Shown here: positions 48,561 through 60,159 of the stretch, piece after piece
Layout: every line of letters begins with the position of its first letter
How positions within the stretch are numbered: the first letter of the stretch is position 1
Assembly: GCA_020726505.1 (NCBI GenBank)
Contig: JAHLEZ010000043.1
Location: forward strand, 62,001 to 126,000
Reading direction: 5' to 3'
Length of the DNA stretch: 64,000 nt
Origin: Leptodontidium sp. MPI-SDFR-AT-0119
Lineage: Eukaryota; Ascomycota; Leotiomycetes; Helotiales; Leptodontidiaceae
The notes under the pieces: generated by a model
Told to the model about the DNA's origin: nothing
Databases searched by the model: none
Seen by the model: only the letters and a program-made list of their open reading frames with translations
Program-made: the position numbers and the translations under genes

Positions 48561-49692
48561 AGAGAAGTCGGTGGGTTGGGTGAGCTGTTAGATCGGCAAG
48601 GTTGGAAGCTATACTAGAAGTTCAAAACATAGACAGATACAATTTCTCGCGTTGAGCATTGGAGCCGAAAGATACTCAAAATAGTTTGAACACTCTGTGT
48701 CTAGTTGCATTCCCTTAGTTATTAAGTCAATGGGTAATGGAAATGAATACAGTCGTCGAGATACATTCACCATGATGCACTGAAGAGGCGTTGCTGTTAG
48801 TCTTGGGAGATGTGAATCACACTTCGTAGTCTATTCTAGAGGTTTTGTTCAGTGGTCTGTCAATCCTGCGCAAGTACTTGCAGCAACACTAACACTGGAG
48901 ATGACTTTGAGACTGTAAGAATAGACTGGTTCAAAACTAATCAAATTGCTTTTCCCCACTATTCAAAGAGATTACTTTTCTGGTTACTTTTCTCTATGTA
49001 CGTCTTGCCACTCAACTCATATGAGAATGATTGAAGCTGTTACTACCTAGTTCAGCTAGACTCGGTTCTTGTGTCTCGTAGTCAATTCAAGCAAAAGCTC
49101 AAGAGAAAAGAAGATCGATTGAGGGGCGGAGGAACAATTTGCCATGGGTGTACTTACACAACCTTTGTTCTGTTGCCTCGGAAACTATTCAGTCAAGAGC
49201 TAAGCGAGATCCAGGGGCAACGCCAAATATTTACCCCTCCTCAAGCGAGAGATGTTACGTACTGGTTGACTTTCCTGGCACGGGCAACAAACAGATCTTA
49301 CCACTTCCAAATTTAGATCATTAAACTGTTTTATTGCCCTCCAAACTAACGAATCGTCTTCAGAAGCCGAGTGTAGCCGCGGCGAAGTCCCCTCCCTATC
49401 GCAAGAATGGGGGTTATCGGCCACCCATTCTACCACCAGTGGAGCAAAACCGGGCAATCCCAACACTCCCTCTCGATCACCTTCCACGATAAGAAACGGG
49501 CTTGATCCCAGACATCCCAAACCAGCAAACCCATCTCCAATCGGTGCATCCAAACAAATCACAAACACAAATCATGCACCTCCGGAGTCGCTCCCGCTTA
49601 CAATTCTCGGCTGAGCTAGTTCCCTCCTCTCCTCCTCTAAAATCTCACCCTGTAAATTCTTTCTATCCTACACTACACATCAACACACACTC
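48561..49692. other. Intergenic
   Basis: 1.1 kb without a defendable exon or RNA gene; the last part is the leader of the amidase gene. Confidence 0.4.
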
Positions 49693-51608
49693 ATGCCAAG
49701 CAGAGCCTCATTAGACATGGATGCAGCATCTCTCATTGCCAAGGCACGTAAAGTGCGTGACGACTCCGTAGACGAAGTCACACCTCCTCTAGCCGCACTC
49801 CCGGATCCACTTCCCAAGAATGTCATTCCGCTCTTCAACGACATCTTATCCGATGAGGAAATCAAGATCACATCTTACGATGTCCCTGAATTACTTACGG
49901 CCATTAGAGAAAAAGTCTATTCCTGCGAGACTGTCACGAGGGCTTTCTTGAGACGCGCAGCTCTAGCTCAGAAATTGGTTCGTCCTCAACTTCACTTTAG
50001 ACAACTCGCTACCCCTTTTCTGTCACGAGACTAAAAACACACCGCGGCAAATCACACCAACATTGAAATTAACAACCCAAACAGACAAACTGCATAACAG
50101 AGCTCCTTCCTGCCCGAGCAATCGCACGCGCCAAATACCTAGACACACTAGACAAACCCCTTGGCCCCCTCCACGGCCTCCCCATCTCCGTCAAAGAGCA
50201 CCATGGCATGGCAGACTGCGAAACAAACGGCGGATACGTCGCTTGGATTGGCGAACCTCGCACTGGACACTGTACAGTCAACGATGTCTTCTATGAGGCG
50301 GGATGTGTGTTCTATGCGAGGACTACGCAACCCCAGTCTGTGATGCATTTGGAGACTAGCACTAATATTTATGGGGTTACTACGAATCCGTGGAATACGG
50401 AACTGACCTCTGGTGGGAGCTCAGGTGGGGAGAGCGCTTTGGTTGCTTGCCGGGGAAGCATCTTGGTAAGTTTTCCTCTTATTCCTTTGTCCTTGGTTTT
50501 ATTCGATTGAAAAGTTTGCTCACACACAACATTAGGGTATTGGAGGTGATATCGGTGGATCTATCCGCTGTCCAGCTGCTAATACAGGTGTCTACGGCTT
50601 CAAGCCCACACCAGGAAGAATGGGAAAGCAAGGCTCTCATGCCGTTGTCGCCGGACAAGAAGGGTACTCCCCCTTCCCTCTCACCTCCATTCTCACCAAA
50701 CTAACCATCCGCAGTATCTCACCCACAGAAGGTCCCCTCTCAACGTCCCGAGCCGGCCTCGATATATTCATGTCCACCTACCTCAGCTATTCACCCTGGG
50801 TAAAAGACGACTACCTCGTCCCCCTCCCATGGCGTTCCGTAACCCTCCCACCAAAGCTCAAGATCGCCATCCTGTGGGACGACGGTATCGTTCGTCCCCA
50901 CCCACCCATCACACGCGCTCTCAAGGAGGTCAAATCCAAGCTTGAAGAAGCAGGCATGGAGATCGTGAACTGGGTTCCTGAAGGTCATGATGAGTCTTGG
51001 AACTTGACTCAAGCGCTATATTATGAGGACGGTGGGAAGGCGTTGGAGAATCTCATTCAGAGGGGTGGAGAGACCATGTTGCCGTTGACGGAATGGTTGG
51101 TTAAGGGGAATGATAACGTTAAATATCGGACTGTGGAGGATGTAATGGCTGTAAGTTTCCTCCCTCCCACCTTCAAATCCGAATGCCAGGTACTGATACT
51201 GTGAAACAGCTCAAAGTCAAACGCAACGAATATCGAGCCCGCTATAACGAACTCTGGCTCTCCACCGGAAATTCAGATTCCCACCCTGTTGACGCCATCC
51301 TCTGCCCAGCAGGACCAGGTGCAGCGCCACCCCTTGGAAACGCCAAATACTGGTCATACACCTCGCAATGGAACATGCTCGAGTATCCCGGTGCCGTCTT
51401 CCCTGTGTCAAAGGTCGACCAGGTCATCGATGTAGAAGAGAAGGATTACGTGCCGAGAAACGCACAAGATAGATTTAATTGGGAGTTATATAAGAGGGAG
51501 AGGTATGTCGATGCGCCTGTTAGTTTGCAGGTTGTTACCAGGAGGTGGGAGGATGAGAAGTGCCTTGCTGTGTTGGCTAAAGTAGAGAAAGCATTAGGTA
51601 GAGCTTAG
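49693..51608 (+). CDS. Amidase, amidase-signature family (acetamidase-like)
   Basis: Five exons (49693-49977, 50085-50465, 50536-50663, 50715-51150, 51210-51608) join to 542 aa. The Ser-Ser-Lys triad is complete and spaced as in fatty acid amide hydrolase: Lys132 in GLPISVKEHHG, the cis-Ser pair 207/208 in GGSSGGESAL, and Ser231 in GGDIGGSIRCPA. So it should hydrolyse the C-N bond of an amide, releasing ammonia or an amine. The overall form, with HPVDAILCPAGPGAAPPLG and YTSQWNMLEYPGAVFPV near the end, is that of fungal acetamidase (AmdS) relatives, which also act on general amides. No signal peptide or membrane helix is evident, so it is probably cytosolic. An alternative start is Met9 (49717). 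The first intron (107 nt) uses a GTTCGT donor. Confidence 0.92.
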
Positions 51609-51761
51609 AGGTATTTTGTCGAGTTTATAGACACATTTAGACTGTGATAGAGAACCAGATCTTAGAGTTCACCCCCCTTTTTTAGCAAGCGTGGTATCAC
51701 TTGGGCCTCTTTCAAGTCAAGGTATTATTGGGATGAGATGGTTATGAGATACAGTCACCGT
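51609..51761. other. Amidase 3' flank
   Basis: Short flank between the amidase stop and the inverted-repeat element. Confidence 0.5.
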
Positions 51762-52197
51762 CAACTGATATTAACCTTTTGCCCAAAACACACCAAAACT
51801 CACCCCAAATAATCGTTGATTTAACCCACTTATTAGTAATTATATTCTAAGTCTTATTCTCTACTTCTTAAATAGAGTATTAAGTATACTTCTATCAATT
51901 TAGAATTTATTTTAAGTGTTATATAAAAAGTTTATCGTAAGATAAAGACAGTAGTAGGTTGAAAAACGCTACTTTACCCGCAAAATGTGGCTAAAAAAAA
52001 TACTATGTCACACTGAAACCTACTAAAATCCTATACTCTTAATTTTTAATTAGAAATCGTAATAATATAAAAGCTTGGAATTATTAAAAAGATTATATAG
52101 CTTAAAGGAATATTAATTTAAAGAACTATAGCGTGTGTTAGAGAAAGTGGGAAAGGTAGCGTTTTGGTGTGATTCGGGTAAAGGTTAATATCAGTTG
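51762..52197. mobile_element. MITE-like non-autonomous element, 436 bp, AT-rich
   Basis: The ends are imperfect inverted repeats of about 37 nt: both begin CAACTGATATTAACCTTT read inward and continue with matching CACACCAAAAC blocks, with four to five differences and one indel. The inside is much more AT-rich than the flanks (roughly 51780-52140) and codes for nothing. This is the form of a miniature inverted-repeat transposable element. I found no convincing target-site duplication (left flank ..CACCGT, right flank CCTAGT..), so the superfamily is open and the true ends may differ by a few bases. Confidence 0.75.
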
Positions 52198-52963
52198 CCT
52201 AGTACTGTAACTTATTCGTATTATGTTTTAGTAGGGATGGCATAGCTGCTGTGTAGTTTGACTGCGGAGTAAGCCTATCTATCTCCCTAGTCTGTAAGAG
52301 CTTTTTGGGTGACGAATTGCTGAAAATTTGAAAAATGAATGCTGAGCATAGACAAATATGCGTCGCCGCAGCCCGACGCAGTCCCAATCGGTATTTTCGA
52401 AACCAAATTTGCTTGCAATTAAATAACTGTAGGTAAATTTATACGTCGTATCGCCGTATGTGCTTTGGAGTAAATATAATCCAGTCAAATTTGTCAACAA
52501 GCAAAATCTGACACAGACAGCAAATCGAGAATTTGAAATTGACAGTAATGTCAAAGGATCGCGACGGCGCAGCACTGCAGGTGCAGATGCGGCACATAAT
52601 GAGACGGGTTGAAGTGGACCTTTATTGGACCCTGCAGAGAGGCATGAGGCTCTCTACCGACCCCAATCGCTTTCATCTCCAATCACAACTCGTCAAAATA
52701 CGCATATGCCAGCCACACCAAACATTGGGGTCTATGAAGCGAAGGCCACCTCTAGAAACGGTCTTGATGAACTATTAATAAACGCTTCGGGCGTGACGCC
52801 AGCCTCACTCGTCTTGAACTGGATTCCCTTCTATTGTAACATAAATCTTCCATGGCAGCGATCGATCGGCTGAAAACCCCATTTTGCTATTTCTCTACTA
52901 GCTTACCTAAAGGGAATCTAACAAACTCCCCCCGCACCCAAAAGGACAGAAACAAGCATCACG
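52198..52963. other. Intergenic, 5' region of the Cys-rich membrane protein gene
   Basis: 760 bp without a recognisable exon. Confidence 0.4.
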
Positions 52964-53919
52964 ATGTTAGCAATGCCACCCACGATCAAAATCATACTGC
53001 CGCTATATATCCTCATAACTCAAGTGGCAGCAAGTTGTTATAACCTCGACGGAGCCTTCGAACCCTCCGCCCAACTCTGCAGCAGCACAGACGGAAACGA
53101 CTGCTGCAACACTGGCGATTTTTGCACATCGGTCAGCGGACTATGTCTGAATGTCGGAGGCAACAATTTCATGACGAATTTCGCATGCAGTAATCAGGAT
53201 TGGTCGGGATGTACTAAGTACTGCGAGCAACGGAGTGAGTTGACCCTCCACCTATTCTACTGTGAAATCAAATATCATTTCATTTAATTTCGAGTCAAAT
53301 TTACTGATTATCCATGTCGTGACATCCAGATAACAGTGGAATCATGCTCTGCAACGCCGGCGGCAATGACGGTAAATCGCAAACTTACTGCTGTACGAAT
53401 TTCCAAACGGATTGCTGCGCCGACCCCAATGCCTTGTCTTCCATGCCTGTCTTCTCGACTGTTTTCAGACCCGGTGCTAGAGATGCCACGACTTCAAGTA
53501 CGAAGACTACTTCTCCTAAGACAGTATCTACATCTCCCACCTCGAGTGGTAGTGGGAAAGGAAATGCAGGTGTTACCACAACCACGCCCGATGGCGCAAC
53601 TACACCTTCATCGTCAGCTTCACCCTCAAAAAGCAACACGAGCACCACTTTGGCGGTCGGCCTCGGCGTCGGGATATCGTTCAGTCTAGCTCTTATTGCA
53701 TGTTTGGTATATATCATATGGCAGAGAAGAAAGACGGCCGCATTGAAAGCAAGTGGTTCGGAACAAGCGAAGGGTGGACCGCAGATGACGTATGAGAATG
53801 GCGCAGATGCGTGGAAAGCTCCTCCTTATCAGAGTAGGCTTGGGTTAGACGCGGGTCAGAGTGGGAATATTCCGGAGTTATCGAGTGGGCAGATGGGAAG
53901 TCAAAGGGGACGGGTTTGA
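52964..53919 (+). CDS. Cys-rich single-pass membrane protein, wall-sensor-like
   Basis: Two exons (52964-53234, 53330-53919) give 286 aa. The signal peptide covers MLAMPPTIKIILPLYILITQVAA. The ectodomain has about 20 cysteines in short spacing (SCYNLDG, LCSSTDGNDCC, DFCTSVSGLCL, FACSNQDWSGC, YCEQR, MLCNAGGND, YCCTNFQTDCC), followed by a Ser/Thr-rich stalk that would be O-glycosylated. One membrane helix (about residues 205-230, LAVGLGVGISFSLALIACLVYIIW) ends in the stop-transfer WQRRK. The cytoplasmic tail of about 55 residues has YENGADAWKAPPYQSRL. This layout matches fungal Mid2/WSC-type surface sensors and the many Cys-rich, uncharacterised relatives in filamentous ascomycetes; it lacks a clear WSC consensus. 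Ligand and signalling partner are unknown. Confidence 0.82.
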
Positions 53920-54218
53920 GAGGGTGGGTGTTGTGTTTTGTTACTGTATTCTCGGGGGCGGGGGGGGTTAAGCGAGAAGGAAGAGTGCTTGCTTCACTAA
54001 CGAATCCAAGAGTTTGGCACGGGATTTAAGAATGAATGGAAGAGACGTAGTTCCAACTGAGTAGATATAGTAATAACGAATCTCATGACATAAATCAAAA
54101 TAATACGAAATGTTCCATAATCATTAACCCCCTGTTTGCCTTCCAAGAAATACAACATTAAACTTCCCTAGCGATTCATCTCACGCGTCCTCATCCTCCA
54201 CTAAATCATTCTCTCAGA

Positions 54219-55619
54219 TTAATTTCCTCCCTCTTTTACCCCCTGTCCCATCTCCTTCATAGCAGCCTCAAACATCCCCTTCATCCACTCAACAAACCCC
54301 TCAGGCGCTCGTTCATCACACATCATCATCTCCAAATTCCTTACCGTCTCCTCCTGAATGGGATGCATCCGTTTCCACATCTCCCTCTCAAACCTCTCTA
54401 TTTTCCCATCAATCTCCTCCAACACCTCTTCCCTCCCCTTCTTCTCCGCTAAACTCGAGTCCAGAGATAAGCAAGATAATATCGCCTTCGACACTTCCAA
54501 AGCATCAAGCATAGCGCAATTCACGCCCTCGCCCGCAAACGGCGTCATGAGATGCGCTGCGTCACCGATGAGCGTGAGCCCTTTCTGATGCAACCATGTG
54601 AAATCCGTGGGGAGCATGTAAAGCGGCCGTGCTGTGATACCTTCTCTTTGCTCTTTCCCACCGTTTCCCTCCTCTCCGTCACCACACGTCAAATGGAAAC
54701 TCAGAGCCTCAGCTTCAGCATCACACCCTCTCTCAATCAACCCCCTAACCCCCTCTCCCCAATTCTCGAACAAACCCCCCTCGGCCAAAAGCAACCTTTT
54801 CAACTCCTCAGGCCTCTTACACGCCACATCCAACCCACTCTCCTTCAAATACCCCTCCCCTCCCGTCCGCAGCATAACATAAATCCTCGCTGCTCCCTCA
54901 GTACCTCTCTGCGACATAACAGCCTTCCCATATCCCATGGCCATGAACGATCCACTCCCTACCAGTTTCGCCAACGAAGGGTCCATGGTATCGAGATGCG
55001 GGATCGTGAGCGTGAGGCAGGAGATAGAACTATAGAACAGAGTGGTTGGGGATAACACAGTACGAGCACGAGAATGAGCACCTGATGCGTCGATTACGAT
55101 ATCGAATTCCTCCTGCTCCTCTTCCTCGATTTCCTTTCCCTCCCCCTCCTCGAATCCTCCACCCGACCGAATAAACCTCACAACCCACCCTCCCCCCTTA
55201 CTCCCCCGCTCAACACCAACAACCTTCACTCCCCACCTCACCCTCCCCTCCTCCACTCCCCCAAGTAACAACCCCATCAAAACCCCCCTCTCAATCTCAG
55301 GCCTCTCTCCAAACCCTTCATCCCGCCATTTCACCTCCCCTTTCATATCAGTAATGATACTTTCCTCGCTACATTCTCTTTTCAGCGCTTCGAATGCTGG
55401 CATCAAACCGCATGCTGAGAGGGCGAGGAGGCCTGAGTTACCGTGGAGGTCAAGGGAGCCTGAGGAGGAAGAAGTGGCGTTGAGTGGTGGGGGTTGCGGG
55501 CGAAGTTCGAAGATCGTGTAGAATATTGGGGTGGTGGAGGAGGAGGAGAGGAGGGAGGCGAGTGTTAGACCGCCTGGACCGGCCCCTAGGATGGCGATTT
55601 TAAGTGTTGGGGAGGACAT
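54219..55619 (-). CDS. Intronless FAD-dependent monooxygenase, TetX/PHBH-like
   Basis: A single exon of 466 codons. FAD-binding GAGPGG is at residues 12-17. SLDLHGNSGLLAL follows, a block known from TetX-like and other class A flavin monooxygenases, where it lines the substrate and FAD site. DIVIDASGAHSRAR corresponds to the DG motif region, and LIGDAAHLMTPFAGEGVN (about 350) is the second FAD motif. Such enzymes hydroxylate aromatic or polyketide substrates using NAD(P)H and O2; TetX hydroxylates tetracyclines. Substrate here is unknown. The lack of introns stands out in a window where nearly every gene is spliced, and low-complexity Glu/Gly runs (EEGEGKEIEEEEQEEF) interrupt the middle. Horizontal origin is possible but not shown. 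Divergent/downstream neighbour of the rhodopsin gene, 1.2 kb away. Confidence 0.88.
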   Translation of the reverse strand: MSSPTLKIAILGAGPGGLTLASLLSSSSTTPIFYTIFELRPQPPPLNATSSSSGSLDLHGNSGLLALSACGLMPAFEALKRECSEESIITDMKGEVKWRDEGFGERPEIERGVLMGLLLGGVEEGRVRWGVKVVGVERGSKGGGWVVRFIRSGGGFEEGEGKEIEEEEQEEFDIVIDASGAHSRARTVLSPTTLFYSSISCLTLTIPHLDTMDPSLAKLVGSGSFMAMGYGKAVMSQRGTEGAARIYVMLRTGGEGYLKESGLDVACKRPEELKRLLLAEGGLFENWGEGVRGLIERGCDAEAEALSFHLTCGDGEEGNGGKEQREGITARPLYMLPTDFTWLHQKGLTLIGDAAHLMTPFAGEGVNCAMLDALEVSKAILSCLSLDSSLAEKKGREEVLEEIDGKIERFEREMWKRMHPIQEETVRNLEMMMCDERAPEGFVEWMKGMFEAAMKEMGQGVKEGGN

Positions 55620-56853
55620 TTGTTGAACGTGTTGTGTTGTGTTGCGTTGTATTTGTGTGATTTGGCGGGAGGATCAGAGAGATTTGAATTGTGAGATGAG
55701 TGGTGAGATAATGTATGGCTGTTGGGATTGCTAGAGGAGTATATCTTGAAAACTACAGTAGTAACACGATGCCTTTCAATCTTGGAGACTCGACAAATGC
55801 AGTGAACAGAGATAACAAGAGAATATGAGAAGGAAAACCCGTCGATACTTATACCTACCTACCTACCTACCTTAACCACTTCCCGATTTCATCCCCTCTG
55901 ATATTGTTACACACAATCCAATCCAGCAGGACAATACAAAAGTCCGAATCTCGAAGCCTGTCCTTACCCCGTCCCACTCGTAAGGCTGGACCACTAGCAA
56001 TTTCCCTATCACACCTCTCCTGCGTTTTTAAGAAACTAAACCCTCGAGGCTCAAGGAATAAGAAAACAACAAGATCCAGCTCGATTCGGCACCGAGAACT
56101 GTAGTTCGACTTCGACGGTGGTTCGAGTTCGGACTTTGTAAATACCCGAGAATTTGACACGTGATACGCCGTACTATTTGAAAGAAAACACGGCTGGGGA
56201 ATGAAATGATATAAGAGTCGGGGTTTAATCTCGGGATTGAAATAATGTGGTTAAGTTATATCATTGACCTGAGTGAGTTTGATGACCTGAGTGAGTTTGA
56301 GAATCTAGTTGAAGGAGTGGGTAGGTACCTAAAGTCAGTTCTCAAATCATGGGAAGTGACTTTCACGTGATTTGAGAAGTCCGGTGTGATTGCGTCTCTT
56401 TGTGTTGTGAGGTCGAGGGAAGCGAAGTGAGGAGAGCGATTAAATACCGAGATTATGTATGGAGAGCAGTGGAATGATCTGTAGCGATACTCTGACCTCA
56501 TTTAATCTAAACAAGTTAAGATATGCATATTAAAGCGATTGCGGACGGATTCATGAAAAGCAATGTCATTAATGCTACCTAAATGCACGCATGGGAAGAC
56601 CACCAAGTGCCGCTTTTGCAACCAATATCTTGTACACAAGGGCGTGACCAGTGATCAAACCTGACGAATCCATTGTCCGAAAGTATCCCAATTCCCACCC
56701 ATCCCATCATCCTTCATGAAAACCCTTCCTTCCTATCCACCACCGTTTCGTTCCCTTCAATCTATCTTCCTGACAAGAATCCAGCGGTATCCTATCCTAA
56801 GATTCACATTTGTTGTCGTGTTGTGAAACATCTTATGATGCTTAATATGAGAT
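55620..56853. other. Intergenic with (TACC) microsatellite
   Basis: 1.2 kb. A TACC repeat at about 55852-55873 and a duplicated GACCTGAGTGAGTTTGA block at about 56266-56300. No exon seen. Confidence 0.5.
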
Positions 56854-57873
56854 TTACTCATCATCACCAACTCTCAAAGTTCCCTCACTGGCCAATCCAT
56901 GAGCCCAGAATCCCTCAGTGGAACTGACATTCTTAGCATGAGCGAACAACAACCAGAAACCAAAGACTGGCTTGGCGAGGACATCGAGAACAGCATAAGC
57001 GATGATCTCAGTATCGACACTCCACTTTCTGGCTCCATCTCCAATACCCCAGACAATTGGGTACAGAGTCCAGAGGATGAGAGTGAAGCCTCCAATGGAA
57101 GCGAAGAGCTTAGCAGTGGAGTTGGACTTGGCAGCGACAGCACGACGACCTGGAACGACGAGTTGGTATACGATGACCAGGTACGCAGCACATCCCATGG
57201 TGTACCATCCCCACTTCTGACCTTCAGTGTGTCCGAATGCAGCGAAAAGACCGGTGAGGACCATGATCAGATCTGCAACAATGGTGACTGTGATATTGGC
57301 TCCGTTCATGCCAGCGAGGAAAGCAAGATCGAGGAGGAGAAGGGGGGTGGTGAGAGCCCAGTCGACATAACGAGCCCAGAAGACTTGACGGAAGACATGT
57401 TCGACAGTGTCGGGGGTGTGCTTGTGGACCTCCTTGACAACGATGTGGGCAAAAGAGTTGCCGTCGCCGGTGGCCATGGCGAAGTAGGAGAGAGTGGCAA
57501 ATGTAGTGATGAGGGCGGTGATGACATGGAAGAGGCGTTTTTGCTGTATTGTGTTAGATTTTGCGTGGCAGATTGATCCGGTTGACTTACAACTGGAACT
57601 CTCCATGCCATGTAATAGAATGCGAGAGTGGAGATGAACATCATGACGAATACGACCTGGAATGTCAGTTTCTAGCTCTGCAGATATATAATCAGATTGA
57701 GGAGGACTTACCCAGAGGGTCTTCGATCCAGTCTCTCCAACTCTCTCATAGATGGGAACATTGGGGACGACAGTTGGGAGAGCAGTTGGGGATGGCGAGT
57801 GGGAGTGAGTAGGGACCAGCAGACTTGAAGTCTTCTTTCCGAATGCCTCGATGACTTGGGTAGGATCAATCAT
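56854..57873 (-). CDS. Microbial (type 1) rhodopsin, CarO-like light-driven proton pump
   Basis: Three exons (57873-57712, 57656-57591, 57543-56854) give 305 aa with seven helices. The retinal Lys is K267 (VLDVLAKPVFGFW), with D263 as the D212 counterpart. Helix C reads RYVDWALTTPLLLLDLAF: D137 aligns with bacteriorhodopsin D85 (proton acceptor) and D148 with D96 (proton donor, 11 residues on), so all residues for outward proton pumping are present. Fungal CarO and Leptosphaeria rhodopsin share this; Neurospora NOP-1 does not keep the donor and pumps poorly. The N-terminal 53 residues are hydrophilic. Both introns together are 102 nt with no stop, so the unspliced frame is open as well (339 codons), but it would destroy helix A. 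No carotenoid-synthesis genes (carRA, carB, carX) are in the window, unlike the Fusarium carO cluster. Confidence 0.93.
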   Translation of the reverse strand: MIDPTQVIEAFGKKTSSLLVPTHSHSPSPTALPTVVPNVPIYERVGETGSKTLWVSPPQSDYISAELETDIPGRIRHDVHLHSRILLHGMESSSCKSTGSICHAKSNTIQQKRLFHVITALITTFATLSYFAMATGDGNSFAHIVVKEVHKHTPDTVEHVFRQVFWARYVDWALTTPLLLLDLAFLAGMNGANITVTIVADLIMVLTGLFAAFGHTEGQKWGWYTMGCAAYLVIVYQLVVPGRRAVAAKSNSTAKLFASIGGFTLILWTLYPIVWGIGDGARKWSVDTEIIAYAVLDVLAKPVFGFWLLFAHAKNVSSTEGFWAHGLASEGTLRVGDDE

Positions 57874-60159
57874 GATTGCAGTTCTTCTTCTGTTCTGTTG
57901 ATGATATGTGTGTTGTAGTGATACTTCAACTGATTGAAGTTGTTGTTGGGTAGAAGATATGTGGCGTTGATGAGAAGAAGAAGAGAAGAAGAAGTGAGAT
58001 GAAGTGAGATGAAGTGAGAGAAGAATGGAAAGAAGGAGAAGAGGGGAAGCTTCTACACACCTACGTACTTACCTTACTGGCCTACTACTGTACCTTCCTA
58101 GCTACCTTGACGTTAGCAGGCAACTGAGGTGACAGGACAAGGTAAGCTCTGCTCAAGTCTGCACTTCATAGCATCATATCATTACCATGACGCGGTGCCT
58201 TCTACCCAATGAGTAGATGCCGTGCATCAAGCTCGTCCTACCAGCAAATCACAAAGCAGCGTCTGCCTCACGTTACTCCTTGTAACCCCTCCGGCCTTTC
58301 CTTCCTTTGACTAATGGCATTGGCTGTGCCCTGTTTCTGGATTGGTGGTTCCATTAATTTGCTCTGCACTGCGCTGTGTCCATGTTTCTCCTTGGGTACT
58401 ACCAACTACCTAGAGCCCTTGTGCCAAAGCAGCTCAAGGTCTGGGCTTCGGACTGACTGTGAAAGAAAGAAAGGAAGGAAGAAAGGAAGGAAGCTGAGCT
58501 GTTTGTTGCCATCGAGATGGGATCGTGGCTGTTAAATCGAGAGACGTCATTGCATGATACTACACTGGCACTACAGTAGCTCGCTAGTCCCTTCCCGAGC
58601 TCCGTTTGAAGCTGCGACCGCTTGAGCTTCACAACAACAACATTCTGTCTTCAATTGCAAATAAATAATCAACCGCACCGTCAAACAGATACGTATAATA
58701 TCAATTCACATATCTCTATACGAAAAATAACCTCAGGCCCCATCCAAACCTCTACGCCACCATCCATCTCACGATGGCCACTCCTTCATCAAGCCTCACC
58801 CGATCGGCGGGGTAGATGTCCATCTACAGGGATATCACCTACATAAGCGAGGCTGCATGGCAACACGGCAAAGCCAAATGCCATCTTCTCCTCATTTATC
58901 GATTCGAGCCTGGACTCACTCTCTCAGCTTTTCTCCTCCGGCATCTCACTCAGTTCTCCTCTCCCTTCTCTTCTCTTCCCCGGATTTTCGTGCTGAGGGT
59001 CACACGGCTACCTGCATTTTTTCTGCCTCTGCTTCTGTTTGAGGTGGAGGAGCAGAGTTCCTCCGATTGCCAGGCACCGAGTGGTACGAAAGGAGACGTG
59101 ATGTAATGCTTCGTACGATGCTGTCTCAGTCTTCTTTCGTATGACCACTTTTATTTGCTGGAAATTATGCGGTACGTGATGATGATCATGATTTGTTAAA
59201 GAGCCTTTCTTTTCTTTCTTTGGATCTCTTTTCTTTCGGCGGGATCGTCATATTGATCATGATCGTAATGCGGAGAGAGGAGCTTTTTTGGCTATCTCGA
59301 ATCGATGAAGTCATCGATGCCAAGGTTGGGTTGTGGGTAGGGCGGCGGGGACGTATTCTTTGTCATCAATCCCCCTCCCCTTATTGCTTGACTTTCACAA
59401 GCGAGAAGCAAGAATCCAAACATGAGATGAAGTTAATCCGATCCGATTGCATTTATACTTTTTGGGACTATTGAATATTCTGGGAAGGCGTGGAAGAATG
59501 TTTTGCCAGAGTGCTTTTGTCTACTTGGCTTCTTATATTTTTCAGCTTATCAACTCGCCTGTTCTCAACTCCCCATTAACTACGGCCCAGATTCGTCAAC
59601 GTCTCCCTAAAATACTTCATTTTCGATTTCCATTCTCCATATTCATTCCCAAGTCTTACAGCTCACGACCCCTTCAAGCTTTTACCTACCACTTCAGGTC
59701 TCTCCATCAACCGAGACAGGTAGCACAGGCAATTCCAATCATCCCATCACCCAAATCTTCTGCTCAACCGTAGCTCAGTCTCATGTCATTCTCATTCCCA
59801 TTCGCATTACAGTTTCTTATATAATACAATACAATTCAAAGCACGCAGTACACTGCCACAACTCCCCCAAATATACTTTACTATTCAATACCCCTCTCTC
59901 ACCCTCGTCCTCACCCTCGTCCTGTTATGCACAAACCAGTCTCCGCAGTCTAGTCAGTGCACTCCTCAACTTTAATCCCCCACCCTACGCGCGCTCCTCT
60001 CAAACTCAATTACGGAGCTACTCCCGGTCTCGGGCGTAGTCTCAATCTCAAGCTCAATCTCAATCTCGGTCGTCCATACAGACACAAACACGAACCCAAT
60101 TCAAATCTAAATCCAAACCTAAAGTTTTCAATTAAGCTTCATCTTCAATATCATCACAA

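Noticed and set aside
54552..55055. 167-codon plus frame opposite the TetX-like gene
   Set aside because: Antisense shadow of a strongly supported coding exon.
56899..57576. 225-codon plus frame opposite the rhodopsin gene
   Set aside because: Antisense shadow; acidic composition mirrors the codons of the membrane helices.
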